A DNA stretch of 64,000 nucleotides, from assembly GCA_947044365.1 (NCBI GenBank), contig OX345636.1, forward strand, positions 31,816,966 through 31,880,965. The letters are read 5' to 3'. This DNA comes from Petrosia ficiformis. Lineage: Eukaryota; Porifera; Demospongiae; Haplosclerida; Petrosiidae. This document shows, piece by piece, positions 49,220 through 61,200 of the stretch. The stretch's first letter is position 1. Each line of letters starts with the position of its first letter. The position numbers and the translations under genes are program-made. Under the pieces are notes generated by a model. That model was given only the letters and a program-made list of their open reading frames with translations, was not told the DNA's origin and searched no databases.

Positions 49220-52200
49220 TAATGTCTAGGGTATACGGTCTGTGTTCTACGTGCTATGGTCTATGGTCTAGGAACTGGGGTGTAGTATCTAGGGTCTAGT
49301 GTCTACAGTCTATGGTCTAGGGTCTAGGGTCTAGGGTCTAGTTTCTAAGATCTAGGGTCTACGGTCTAGGGTATACCTTGTATGTGTAGTGTCTCTTCTC
49401 TATGGTATATTTATTAGGGTATATGGTCTAGGGTCTAGGGTCTAGTGTCTACGTTATACGGTCTATGGTAAGGGGTCTAGTGTGTAGGGTCTACCGTATA
49501 GGTCTAGGGTCTGGTATCCATGGTCTATTTTCTAGGGTCTAGGCTCTAGTTTCTAGGGTCTAGTGTCTAGAATCTTGGTCTAGGGTCTACAGTCTATGGT
49601 CTATTTCCGAGGGTCTAGGTTCTAGTGTCTACTGTCTAATGTCTAGGGTCTAGTGTCTAGGGTCTATAGTGTAGGGTCTTGTTTCTATGGTGTTGAGTCT
49701 AGGCAGGTCTATTGTCAAGGTACTATTGTCTAGGGTCTATCGTCTAGGGTCTACTCTCTAGGTCTATGGTCTGGAGTCTGTTGTCTAGAGTCTACAGTCT
49801 AGGGTCTAGTGTCTAGGGTCTAGGGTCTAGGGTCCACCGTCTAGAACTAGGCTCTAGGGTCTACTCTCTAGGGTCTAGTGTCTAGGGTCTAGGGTCTAGT
49901 ATCTAGGTTCTAGTTTCTAATGTTTTCTTGGATCTAGTTTCTACCGTCTATGTCTAGGTTATAGTATCTAGGGTTTATTTTTTGGCTCTAGGGTCTAGGA
50001 TCTTTTATCTAGGTTCTAGGATCTAGTGTCTATGCTCTAGGGTCTGGGGTCTAGGCTCTAGGGCTTAGGGTCTAGTGTCTCGGGTCTAGGGTCTAGGGTC
50101 TATGGTCTATTCTGTAAGGTCTAGCGTATAGGATCTCGGGGCTAGGGTCTAAGGTCTATGGTAGGGTCTAATGTCTAGGTTCTAGTGTCTGGGGTATAGG
50201 GTCAAGTTTCTACCATCTAGTTCCTGGGTCTATAATCTATGGTCTATTTTATAGGCTCTAAGATCTAGTTTCTAGGGTCTATGATAAACGGTCTAGTTTT
50301 TAGTGTCTAACATCTAGGTCTATGGTCTAGTATTTAGAGTCTATTTTCTATGGTCTAGTGTCTAGGATTTAGGGTCTAGTATCTATGGTAGGGTCTAATG
50401 TCTAGGGTCTAGTGTCTAGTGTCTAGGGTCAAGTTTCTACCGTATAGGTCTAGGGTCTATAATCTATTGTCTATTTTATAGTCTCTAAGGTCTAGGTTCT
50501 AGGGTCTATGATGAACGGTCTAGTTTTTAGTGTCTAACATCTAGGTCTATGGTCAAGTATTTAGTGTCTATTTTCTAGGGTCTAGTGTCTAGGACTTAGG
50601 GTCTAGGGTCTAGGGTCTATGGTCTAGGGTCTAAATTCTAGGGTCTAGTCTCTAGGGTCTAGGGTCTAAAGTATTGGGTCTATGGTTTGTGGTCTATGGT
50701 CTATTGTCTAGGGACTATCTAGTGTCTGGAGTTTAAGGTCTAGGATTTAGGTTCTATTGTTTAGGGTCTAGTGTCTAGAGTCTTCTATCTATGCTCTAGG
50801 CTCTAGGCTCTAGTCTCTAGGGTCTATTGTCTAGGGTCTAGGGTCTAGGTTCTAGGGTCTATGGCCTAGGGTCTAGCATATAGGGTCTAGGTTCTAGGGT
50901 CTAGGGACTAGGATCTAAGGTCTAGGGTCTATTGTCTAGGGTCTTGCGTCTAGGGTCTAGGGTCTAGTGTCTAGAATCTAGGGTCTATTGTGTAGGATCT
51001 AATGTTTAATGTCTTCTATCAAGGGTCTAGGATCTAGGGTCTAGAGTCTGGGGTTTAGGGTCTAGTGTCTATTGTCTAGATTCTAGGGTCTCGAATTTAG
51101 GGTCTAGGTTCTACCATCTAGGGTCTAGCGTCTAGGATCAGGGGTCTATAGTCTATGGTCTATGGTCTAGGGTCTAGTGTCCATTGTCTAGTGTCTATGG
51201 TTTCTAGGGTCTAAGGTCTAGGGTTTATGTTTTCTTATCTAGTTTCTAGTGTCTATTGATAAGGGTCTAGTGTCTAGAGTCTCTTATCAAGTGTCTAGGG
51301 TCTATGGTATAAGCTCCAGGGTATAGAGTCTAGGCTCTAGTGTCTAGGGTCTATGGTTTAGGATCTAGGGTATAGGATCTAGGTTCTATTGCCTAGGGTG
51401 TAGTGTCTAGTGTCTAGTGTCTAGGGTCTGTGATATATAGGGTCTATGGTCTCCAGTCTAGTGTTTATGGTCTAGTATCTAGTGTCTAATTTTTATGGTC
51501 TCTTAGCTAGGGTCTAGAGTCTATGGTATAGGCTCCTGTGTCTAGGCTCTAGGGTCTACCGTCTAGGTCTAGAGTGTATCGTCTTGAGTCTATTGTCTAG
51601 AGTCTAGTGCCTAGCGTCTACCTTCTAGGTCTAGGGTCTAAGGTCTATGGTTTAGGATCTAGGGTTCCAGTGTCTCGAGTTTAGGGTCAAAGTTCTAGGC
51701 TCTATGGTCTAGTGTCTAGTATCATGGGTATAGGGTCAATGGTCTAGGGTATGGGGTCTAGGGTCCAGTGTCTAGGGTCTATTGTTTCTAGGGTCTAGGG
51801 TCTAGAGTTTGTTTTATGTTCTAGTTTCTAGTGTCTATTGAATAGGGTCTAGTGTCTAGTGTCTCTTTCCTAGTGTCTAGGGTCTATGGTATAAGCTCCA
51901 GGGTCTAGGGTCTAGGGTCTAGGGTCTAGAGTTTATGGTTTAGGATCTAGGGTCTAGGGTCTAGGGTCTATGACCTAGGGTGTAGGGTCTAGGTTCAAGT
52001 GTCTAGGGTCTATTGTATCTTGGATCTACTTTCTCCAGTCTAGGGTTTATAGTGTAGTTTCTAGTGTCTATTGTTTAGGGTCTAGTGTCTAGGGTCTCTT
52101 ATCCAGGGTTAATTTATTGGCTCTAGTGTCTGGGGTCTATGGTCTTTTATCTAGAGTCTAGTGTCTACTGTCTATGCTATAGGGTCTAGGGTCTAGTCTA

Positions 52201-55200
52201 TAGGGTTTAGAGTCTAGGGTCTACGCTATGCTCTAGGATCTAGGGTCTAGTGTCTCGTATTTAGGGTTTAGGGTCTATGGTATATTGTGTAGGGTCTAGG
52301 GTGTAGGGTGTAGGGTTTATGGTTGTACGGTCAAGTGTCTAGGTTCTAGGGTCTAGGATCTAGTGTCTAGGATCTAGGGTCTATTGTTTAGTGTCTAGTG
52401 TCTAGGGTCTTCATTCTAGTACCTAGTGTCTAGGGTCTCTTATCTAGGGTATATGTCTAGGGTCTGTGGTCTAGGGTCCAAAGTCTAGGGTCTAGTCTCT
52501 AGGGTCTAGGGTCTAAAGTATAGGGTCTAGGCTCTGTGGTCTTTGGTCTATTGTCTAGGGACTACGGTCTTGGATCTAGTGTCTAAGGTTTAGGGTCTAG
52601 GATCTAGGTTCTATTGTTTAGGGTCTAGTGCCTAGGGTCTTTTATCTAGTGTCTAGCATCTACGCTCTAGGCTCTAGTGTCTAGGGTCTATGCTCTAGGC
52701 TCTAGGTTCTAGGCTCTAGGCTTTAGTCTCGGGTCTATTGTCTAGGGTCTAGGGTCTAGGGTCTACTGTCTAGGTCTAGAGTCTATTGTCTAGGGTCTAG
52801 TGTCTAGGGTCTACCATCTAGGTCTAGGGTCTAAGGTCTAGATTCTAGGGTCTAGTGTCTAGTGTCTAGGATCTAGGTTTTAGGGTCTAGGTCTAGGGTC
52901 TAGTGTCTAAAGTCTAGGGTCTACGGTCTGTGGTCTACGGTCAGCGGTCAATTGTCTACGAACTGGGGCTTCTATCTAAGGTCTAGTGTTTATGGTCTAG
53001 GATCTGCCATCTAGGACTAGGGTCTATTTTCTTGTGTCTACGGACTAGGGTCTACCGTTTAGGTCTAGGGTTTAAGATCTAGGGTCTAGGTTGTAGAGTT
53101 TATGGTCTACGGTCTAGGTCTACCGTCTAGTTCTAGACTCTATTGTCTAGTGGCTAGTGTGTAGGGTCTACCGTCTAGGTCAAGGGTCTAGGGTCATGTG
53201 TCCACCGTTTAGATCTAGGATCTAGGGTTTACTTTCTAGGGTCTAGGGTCTAGGGTCTCGGGTCTAGGGTCAAGTTTCTAGGATCTAACGTTTAGGGTCT
53301 AGGCTCTAGGGTCTAGTGTCTAAAATCTAGTGTCTACGATCTGTGGTCTACGGTCTATGGTCTATGGTTTAGCAACTGAGGTGTAGAGTCTAGGTCTAGT
53401 ATCTAATGTCTAGTGTCTAGGGTCTAGGGTCTAGGGTCTAGTGTCTAGGGCTTGGGGTCTAGTGTCTAGTGTATACCGTCTAGGTCTATTGTCTCTACAC
53501 TATGATCTGTTTACAAGGGTATATTGTCTAGGGTCCAGGGTCTAGTGTCTAGTGTCTAGTGTATCGTGTCTAGGATCTAGAGTCTATTGTTTTGGGTTTA
53601 GTGTTAGTCTAGGGTCTATGGCCTAGGGTCTAGGGTTTAGGGTCTAGTTTCTAGGGTCTCTGATCTAGTGTCTAATGTTTTGTGTATAGGCTCCAGTGTC
53701 TAGGGCTTTGGCTTTACTGTCTATGGTCTAGGCTCTATGGTTTAGGGTGTACATTCTAGGGTGTATTGTGTAGGATCTAGTGTTTAAGGTCTTCTATCAA
53801 GGGTCTAGTGTCTATGCTTAATGTTCTAGGGTCTAGGTTCTAGGATCTAGGTTCTAGGGTCTGCGGTCTATGGTCTAGAGTCTATTGTCTAGGTTCCAGT
53901 GTCTCGAGCTTAGGGTCAAAGTTCTAGGCTCTATGGTCTAGTGTCTAGTATCATGGGTCTAGGGTCTATGGTCTAGGGTATAGAGTCTAGGGTCCAGTGT
54001 CTAGGGTCTATTGTTTCTAGGGTCTAGGTTCTAGGGTTTATGTTTTATGTTCTAGTTTCTAGTGTCTATTCATTAGGGTCTAGTGTCTAGTGTCTCTTTT
54101 CTAGTGTCTAGGGTCTATGGTATAAGCTCCAGTGTCTAGGGTCTAGGCTCTAGTGTCTAGGGTCTATGGTTTAGGATCTAGGGTCTAGGGTCTAGAGTCT
54201 ATGACCTAGGGTGTAGGGTCTAGGTTCAAGTGTCTAGGGTCTATTGTATCTTGGATCTACTTTCTCCAGTCTAGGGTTTATAGTGTAGTTTCTAGTGTCT
54301 ATTGTTTAGGGTCTAGTGTCTAGGGTCTCTTATCTAGGGTTAATTTATTGGCGCTAGTGTCTGGGGTCTATGGTCTTTTATCTAGAGTCTAGTGTCTACT
54401 GTCTATGCTATAGGGTCTAGGGTCTAGTCTATAGGGTTTAGAGTCTAGGGTCTACGCTATGCTCTAGGATCTAGGGTCTAGTGTCTCGTGTTTAGGGTTT
54501 AGGGTCTATGGTATATTGTGTAGGGTGTAGGGTGTAGGGTGTAGGGTTTATGGTTGTACGGTCAAGTGTCTAGGATCTAGGGTCTATTGTTTAGTGTCTA
54601 GTGTCTAGGGTCTTCATTCTAGGGTCTAGGGTCTAGGGTCTCTTATCTAGGGTCTATGTCTAGAGTCTGTGGTCTAGGGTCCAAAGTCTAGGGTCTAGTC
54701 TCTAGGGTCTAGGGTCTAACGTATAGGGTCTATGTCTGGGGTCTATGGTCTTTTATCTAGAGTCTAGTGTCTACTGTCTATGCTATTGGTTCTAGGGTCT
54801 AGTCTATAGGGTTTAGAGTCTAGGGTCTACGCTATGCTTTAGGATCTAAGGTCTAGTGTCTCGTGCTTAGGGTTTATCGTCTTTGGTCTATTGTCTAGGG
54901 ACTACAGTCTTGGATCTAGTGTCTAAGGTTTAGGGTCTATGATCTAGGTTCTATTGTTTAAGGTCTAGTGTCTAGGGTCTTTTATCTAGTGTCTAGCATC
55001 TACGCTCTAGGCTCTAGTGTCTAGGGTCTATGCTTTAGGCTCTAGGTTCTAGGCTCTAGGCTTTAGTCTCGGGTCTATTGTCTAGGGTCTAGGGTCTAGG
55101 GTCTACTGTCTAGGTCTAGAGTCTATTGTCTAGGGTCTAGTGTCTAGGGTCTACCATCTAGGTCTAGGGTCTAAGGTCTAGATTCTAGGGTCTAGTGTCT

Positions 55201-58200
55201 AGTGTCTAGGATCTAGGTTTTAGGGTCTAGGTCTAGGGTCTAGTGTCTAAAGTCTAGGGTCTACGGTCTGTGGTCTACGGTCAGCGATCAATTGTCTACG
55301 AACTGGGGCTTCTATCTAAGGTCTAGTGTCTATGGTCTAGGATCTGCCATCTAGGACTAGGGTCTATTTTCTTGTGTCTACGGACTAGGGTCTACCGTCT
55401 AGGTCTAGGGTTTAAGATCTAGGGTCTAGGTTGTAGGGTTTATGGTCTACGGTCTAGGTCTACCGTCTAGTTCTAGGGTCTAAAGTCTATAGTCTGTTTT
55501 ATAGAGTCTAGGGTCTATGGTCTTTGGTCAAGTTTCTAGGTTCTAGTGATTATGCTAAAGAGTGTAGTTTTTAGAATCTACCGTCTACGTCTATGGTCTA
55601 GAATCTAGGGTCTATTTCCTATGGTCTAGTGTCTATTGTCTAGGGTATAGTCTATAGGGTTTAGGGTCTTGGCTCTAGGATCTAGGCTTTACGGTCTAGG
55701 ATTTAAGATCTAGAGTCTATGGTCTAGTGTCTAGTGTCCAGGATTTAGAGTCTATTGTTTAGGGTCTAGTGTCTAGGGTCTTCTATCTAGGGTCTAGCGT
55801 CTAGGGTCTCTTATCTAGGGTATAGTTTCTGGGGTCTATGATCAAAGGTCTAAAGTCTAGGATCTAGTCTCTAGGGTCTAAGGTCTAAAGTATAGTGTCT
55901 AGGGTCTGTGGTCTATGGTCTGTTGTCTAGGAACTACGGTCATGGGTCTAGTGTCTAGGCTTTAGGCTCTAGTATCTAGGTTCTATTGTTTAGTGTCTAG
56001 TGTCTAGAGTCTTCTATCTAGGGTCTTGAGTCTAGGTTCTAGGCTCTAGTGTCTCCGGTCTATGGTCTAGGGTCTATCGTCTAGGTCTAGACTCTATTGT
56101 CTAATGGCTAGTGTGTAGGGTCTACCGTCTAGGTCAAGGGTCTAGGGTCTAGTGTCCACCATTTAGATCTAGGATCTAGGGTTTACTTTCTAGGGTCTAG
56201 GATCTAGGGTCTCGGGTCTAGGGTCAAGTTTCTAGGATCTAAGCTTTAGGGTATAGGCTCTAGGGTCTAGTGTCTAAAATCTAGTGTCTACGATCTGTGG
56301 TCTACGGTCTATGGTCTATGGTTTAGCAACTGAGGTGTAGAGTCTAGGTCTACTGTCTAATGTCTAGTGTCTAGGGTCTAGGGTCTAGTGTCTAGGGCTT
56401 GGGGTCTAGTGTCTAGTGTATACCGTCTAGGTCTATTGTCTCTACACTATGGTCTGTTTACAAGGGTATATTGTCTAGGGTCCAGGGTCTAGTGTCTAGT
56501 GTCTAGTGTATCGTGTCTAGGATCTAGAGTCTATTGTTTTGGGTTTAGGGTTTAGTGTCTAGTGTCTAGACTCTAGTGTTTGGTTCAAGGCACTAGGCTC
56601 TACGGTCTAGGGTCTAGGGTCTAGAGTCTAAAGTCTAGGTTCTAGTGTCTCGAGTTTAGGGTCTAGAATCTAGGGTCTATGGCGTAGAGACTAGGATCTA
56701 AGGTCTGGGGTCTTTTGTCTAGTGTTTAGGGTCTAGGGTCTTGCATCTAGGGTCTAGGGTCTAGAGTGTAGTGTCTAGGGTCTATGGCCTAGGGTCTAGA
56801 GTTTAGGGTCTAGTTTCTAGGGTATCTGATCTAGTGTCTAATGTGTTGGGTATAGGCTCCAGAGTCTAGGGCCTTGGCTTTACTGTCTATGGTCTAGGCT
56901 CTATGGTTTAGGGTGTATATTCCTGGGTGTATTGTGTAGGATCTAGTGTTTAAGGTCTTCTATCAAGGGTCTAGTGTCTATGCTTAATGTTCTAGGGTCT
57001 AGGTTCTAGGATCTAGGTTCTAGGGTCTGCGGTCTATGGTCTAGAGTCTATTGTCTAGGTTCCAGTGTCTCGAGTTTAGGGTCAAAGTTCTAGGCTCTAT
57101 GGTCTAGTGTCTAGTATCATGGGTCTAGTGTCTATGGTCTAGGGTATAGGGTCTAGGGTCCAGTGTCTAGGGTCTATTGTTTCTAGGGTCTAGGGTCTAG
57201 GGTTTATGTTTTATGTTCTAGTTTCTAGTGTCTATTGATTCGGGTCTAGTGTCTAGTGTCTCTTTTCTAGTGTCTAGGGTCTATGATATAAGCTCCAGGG
57301 TCTAGGGTCTAGGCTCTATGGTCCAGGGTCTATGGTTTAGGATCTAGGGTCTAGGGTCTAGGGTCTATGACCTAGGGTGTAGGGTCTAGGTTCAAGTGTC
57401 TAGGGTCTATTGTATCTTGGATCTACTTTCTCCGGTCTAGGGTTTATAGTGTAGTTTATAGTGTCTATTGTTTAGGGTCTAGTGTCTAGGGTCTCTTATC
57501 CAGGGTTAATTTATTGGCGCTAGTGTCTGGGGTCTATGGTCTTTTATCTAGAGTCTAGTGTCTACTGTCTATGCTATAGGGTCTAGGGTCTAGTCTATAG
57601 GGTTTAGAGTCTAGGGTCTACGCTATGCTCTAGGATCTAGGGTCTAGTGTCTCGTATTTAGGGTTTAGGGTCTATGGTATATTGTGTAGGGTCTAGGGGT
57701 AGGGTGTAGGGTTTATGGTTGTACGGTCAAGTGTCTAGGTTCTAGGGTCTAGGATCTAGTGTCTAGGATCTAGGGTCTATTGTTTAGTGTCTAGTGTCTA
57801 GGGTCTTCATTCTAGTACCTAGTGTCTAGGGTCTCTTATCTAGGGTCTATGTCTAGGGTCTGTGGTCTAGGGTCCAAAGTCTAGGGTCTAGTCTCTAGGG
57901 TCTAGGGTCTAAAGTATAGGGTCTAGGCTCTGTGGTCTTCGGTCTATTGTCTAGGGACTTCGGTCTTGGATCTAGTGTCTAAGGTTTAGGGTCTAGGATC
58001 TAGGTTCTATTGTTTAGGGTCTAGGGCCTAGGGTCTTTTATCTAGTGTCTAGCATCTACGCTCTAGGCTCTAGTGTCTAGGGTCTATGCTCCAGGCTCTA
58101 GGTTCTAGGCTCTAGGCTTTAGTTTCGGGTCTATTGTCTAGGGTCTAGGGTCTAGGGTCTACTGTCTAGGTCTAGAGTCTATTGTCTAAAGTCTAGTGTC

Positions 58201-61200
58201 TAGGGTCTACCATCTAGGTCTAGGATCTAGTATCTAGGGTCTAGTGTCTAAAGTATAGGGTCTAGGCTCTGTTGTCTTTGGTCTAGTGTCTAGGGACTAT
58301 GGTCTTGGGTCTTGCGTCTAAGGTTTAGGGTCTAGGATCTAGGTTCTATTGTTTAGGGTCTAGTTTCTAGGGTCTTTTATATAGTGTCTAATTTCTACGC
58401 TCTAGGATCTAGTGTCTAGGCTCTAGGCTCTAGGCTCTAGTCTCTAAGTCTATTGTCTAGCGTCTAAGTTCTAGGGTCTACTGTCTAAGTTTATAGTCTA
58501 TTGTCTAGGGTCTAGTTTCTAGGGTCTACCTTCTATCTCTAGGGTCTTTGGTCTAGTGTCTAGGGTCTAGGGTCTAGGGTCTAGTGTCTAAGGTCTAGGG
58601 TCCACCGTTTAGATCTAAGATATAGGGTCTAGGGTCTAGGGTCTAGGATCTAGTGTCTAGAATTTTGGGTCTATTGTTTAGGGTCTAGTGTCTAGGGTCT
58701 ATTATGTAGAGTCTATGTTCTAGGGTCTGTGGTCTAGGGTCTAAAGTCTAGGGTCTAGTCTCTAGCGTCTGGGTTCCAAATTTTAGGGCCTATAGTCTAC
58801 GATAAATTTTCTAGGGTCTAGCATGTGTCTAGTGTCTACGCTCTAGGCTCTAGTGTCTAGGATCTAGGCTCTAGGCTCTAGGCTCCAGGCTCTAGGCTCT
58901 AGTCTCCAGGATTTATTGTCTATTTTCTAGAGTCTAGGGTCTAGGGTCTATTGACTAGGGTCTAGCGTCCAACGTCTAGATCTAGGGTCTAGGGTCTAGG
59001 GTGTAGTGTCTGGGATCTAAGGTCCACCTTCTAGATCTAGGGTCTATGGTGAAGTGTCTAGGTTCTAGGGTTTAGTGTCTAGGCTCTAGTGTTTAATGTC
59101 TAATGTCTAGGGTTTACGGTCTGTGTTCTACGTGCTATGGTCTAGGGTCTAGGGACTAGTGTCTAAGATCTAGGGTCTACGGTCTAGGGTATACTGTGTA
59201 TATGTAGTGTCTCTTCTCTATGGTCTATTTATTAGGGTATATGGTCTAGGGTCTAGGGTCTAGTGTCTACGTTATACGGTCTATGGTAAGGGGTCTAGTG
59301 TGTAGGGTCTACCGTATAGGTCTAGGGTCTGGTATCCATGGTCTATTTTCTAGGGTCTAGGCTCTAGTTTCTAGGGTCTAGTGTCTAGAATCTAGGTCTA
59401 GGGTCTACAGTCAATGATCTATTTCCGAGGGTCTAGGTTCTAGTGTCTACTGTCTAATGTCTAGGGTCTAGTGTCTAGGGTCTATGGTGTAGGGTCTTGT
59501 TTCCATGGTGTTGAGTCTAGGCGGGTCTATTGTCAAGGTACTATTGTCTAGGGTCTATCGTCTAGGGTCTACTGTCTATGTCTATGGTCTAGAGTCTGTT
59601 GTCTAGAGTCTACAGTCTAGGGTCTAGTGTCTAGGGTCTAGGGTCTAGGGTCCACCGTCTAGAACTAGGCTCTAGGGTCTATTCTCTATGGTCTAGGGTC
59701 TAGGGTCTAGGGTCTAGTCTCTAGGTTCTAGTTTCTAATGTTTTCTTGGATCTAGTGTCTACCGTCTATGTCTAGGGTATAGTATCTAGGGTTTATTTCT
59801 TGGCTCTAGGGTCTAGGGTCTAGGATCTTTTATCTAGGTTCTAGGATCTAGTGTCTATGCTCTAGGGTCTAGGGTCTAGGCTCTAGGGCTTAGGGTCTAG
59901 TGTCTAGGTTGTAGGTTCTAGAATCTAGGGTCTAGTGTCTCGGGTCTAGGGTCTAGGGTCTATGGTCTATTGTGTGGGGTCTAGTGTATAGGGTCTCTGG
60001 TCTAGGGTCTAAGGTCTATGGTTGGGTCTAATGTCTAGGGTCTACTGTCTAGAGTCTAGGGTCAAGTTTCTACCATCTAGTTCTAGGGTCTATAATCTAT
60101 GGTCTATTTTATAGGCTCTAAGATCTAGTTTCTAGTGTCTATGATAAACGGTCTAGTTTTTAGTGTCTAACATCTAGGTCTATGGTCTAGCATTTAGAGT
60201 CTATTTTCTAGGGTCTAGTGTCTAGGACTTAGGGTCTAGGGTCTAGGGTTTATGGTCTAGGGTCTAAATTCTAGGGTCTAGTCTCTAGGGTCTAGGGTCT
60301 AAATTATTGGGTCTATGGTTTGTGGTCTATGGTCTATTGTCTAGGGACTATCTAGTGTCTGGAGTTTAAGGTCTAGGATTTAGGTTCTATTGTTTAGGGT
60401 CTACTGTCTAGAGTCTTCTATCTATGCTCTAGGCTCTAGGCTCTAGTCTCTAGGGTCTATTGTCTAGGGTCTAGGGTCTAGGGTCTATGGCCTAGGGTCT
60501 AGCATATAGGGTCTAGGTTCTAGGGTCTAGGGACTAGGATTTATATTCTAGGGTCTATTGTCTAGGGTCTAGGGTCAAGGGTCTAGGGTCTAGTGTCTAG
60601 AATGTAGGGTCTATTGTGTAGGATCTAATGATTAATGTCTTCTATCAAGGGTCTAGGATCTAGGGTCTAGAGTCTGGGGTTTAGGGTCTAGTGTCTAGAG
60701 TCTCATCTAGTGTCTAGAGTCTATGGTATAATCTCCTGTGTCTAGGCTCTAGGGTCTACCGTCTAGGTCTAGAGTGTATTGTCTTCAGTCTATTTTCTAC
60801 AGTCTAGTGCCTAGCGTCTACCTTCTAGGTCTAGGGTCTAGGGTCTAGATTCTAGGGTCTAGTGTACAGTGTCTAGGATCAAGGTTTTAGGGTCTAGGTC
60901 TAGGGTCTACTGTCTAAATTCTAGGGTCTACTGTCTGTGGTGTACGGTCAGCGGTCAATTGTCTAGGAACTGGAGTGTAGAGTTTAGACTATTGTCTAAG
61001 ATCTAGGGTCAAGCGACTAGGATTAAGTGTCTAGCGTCTATGGTCAAGGTATACTGTCTAAGTCTTGATTCTGTATTCTATAGTCTATTTTCTTGTGTCT
61101 AAGGTCTAGGGTCTAGTGTGTAGTGTCTAGATTGTACGGTCTATGGTAAATGGTCTAGTGTCTAGGGTGAACTGCATAGGTGTATGATCTGTTATCCAAG

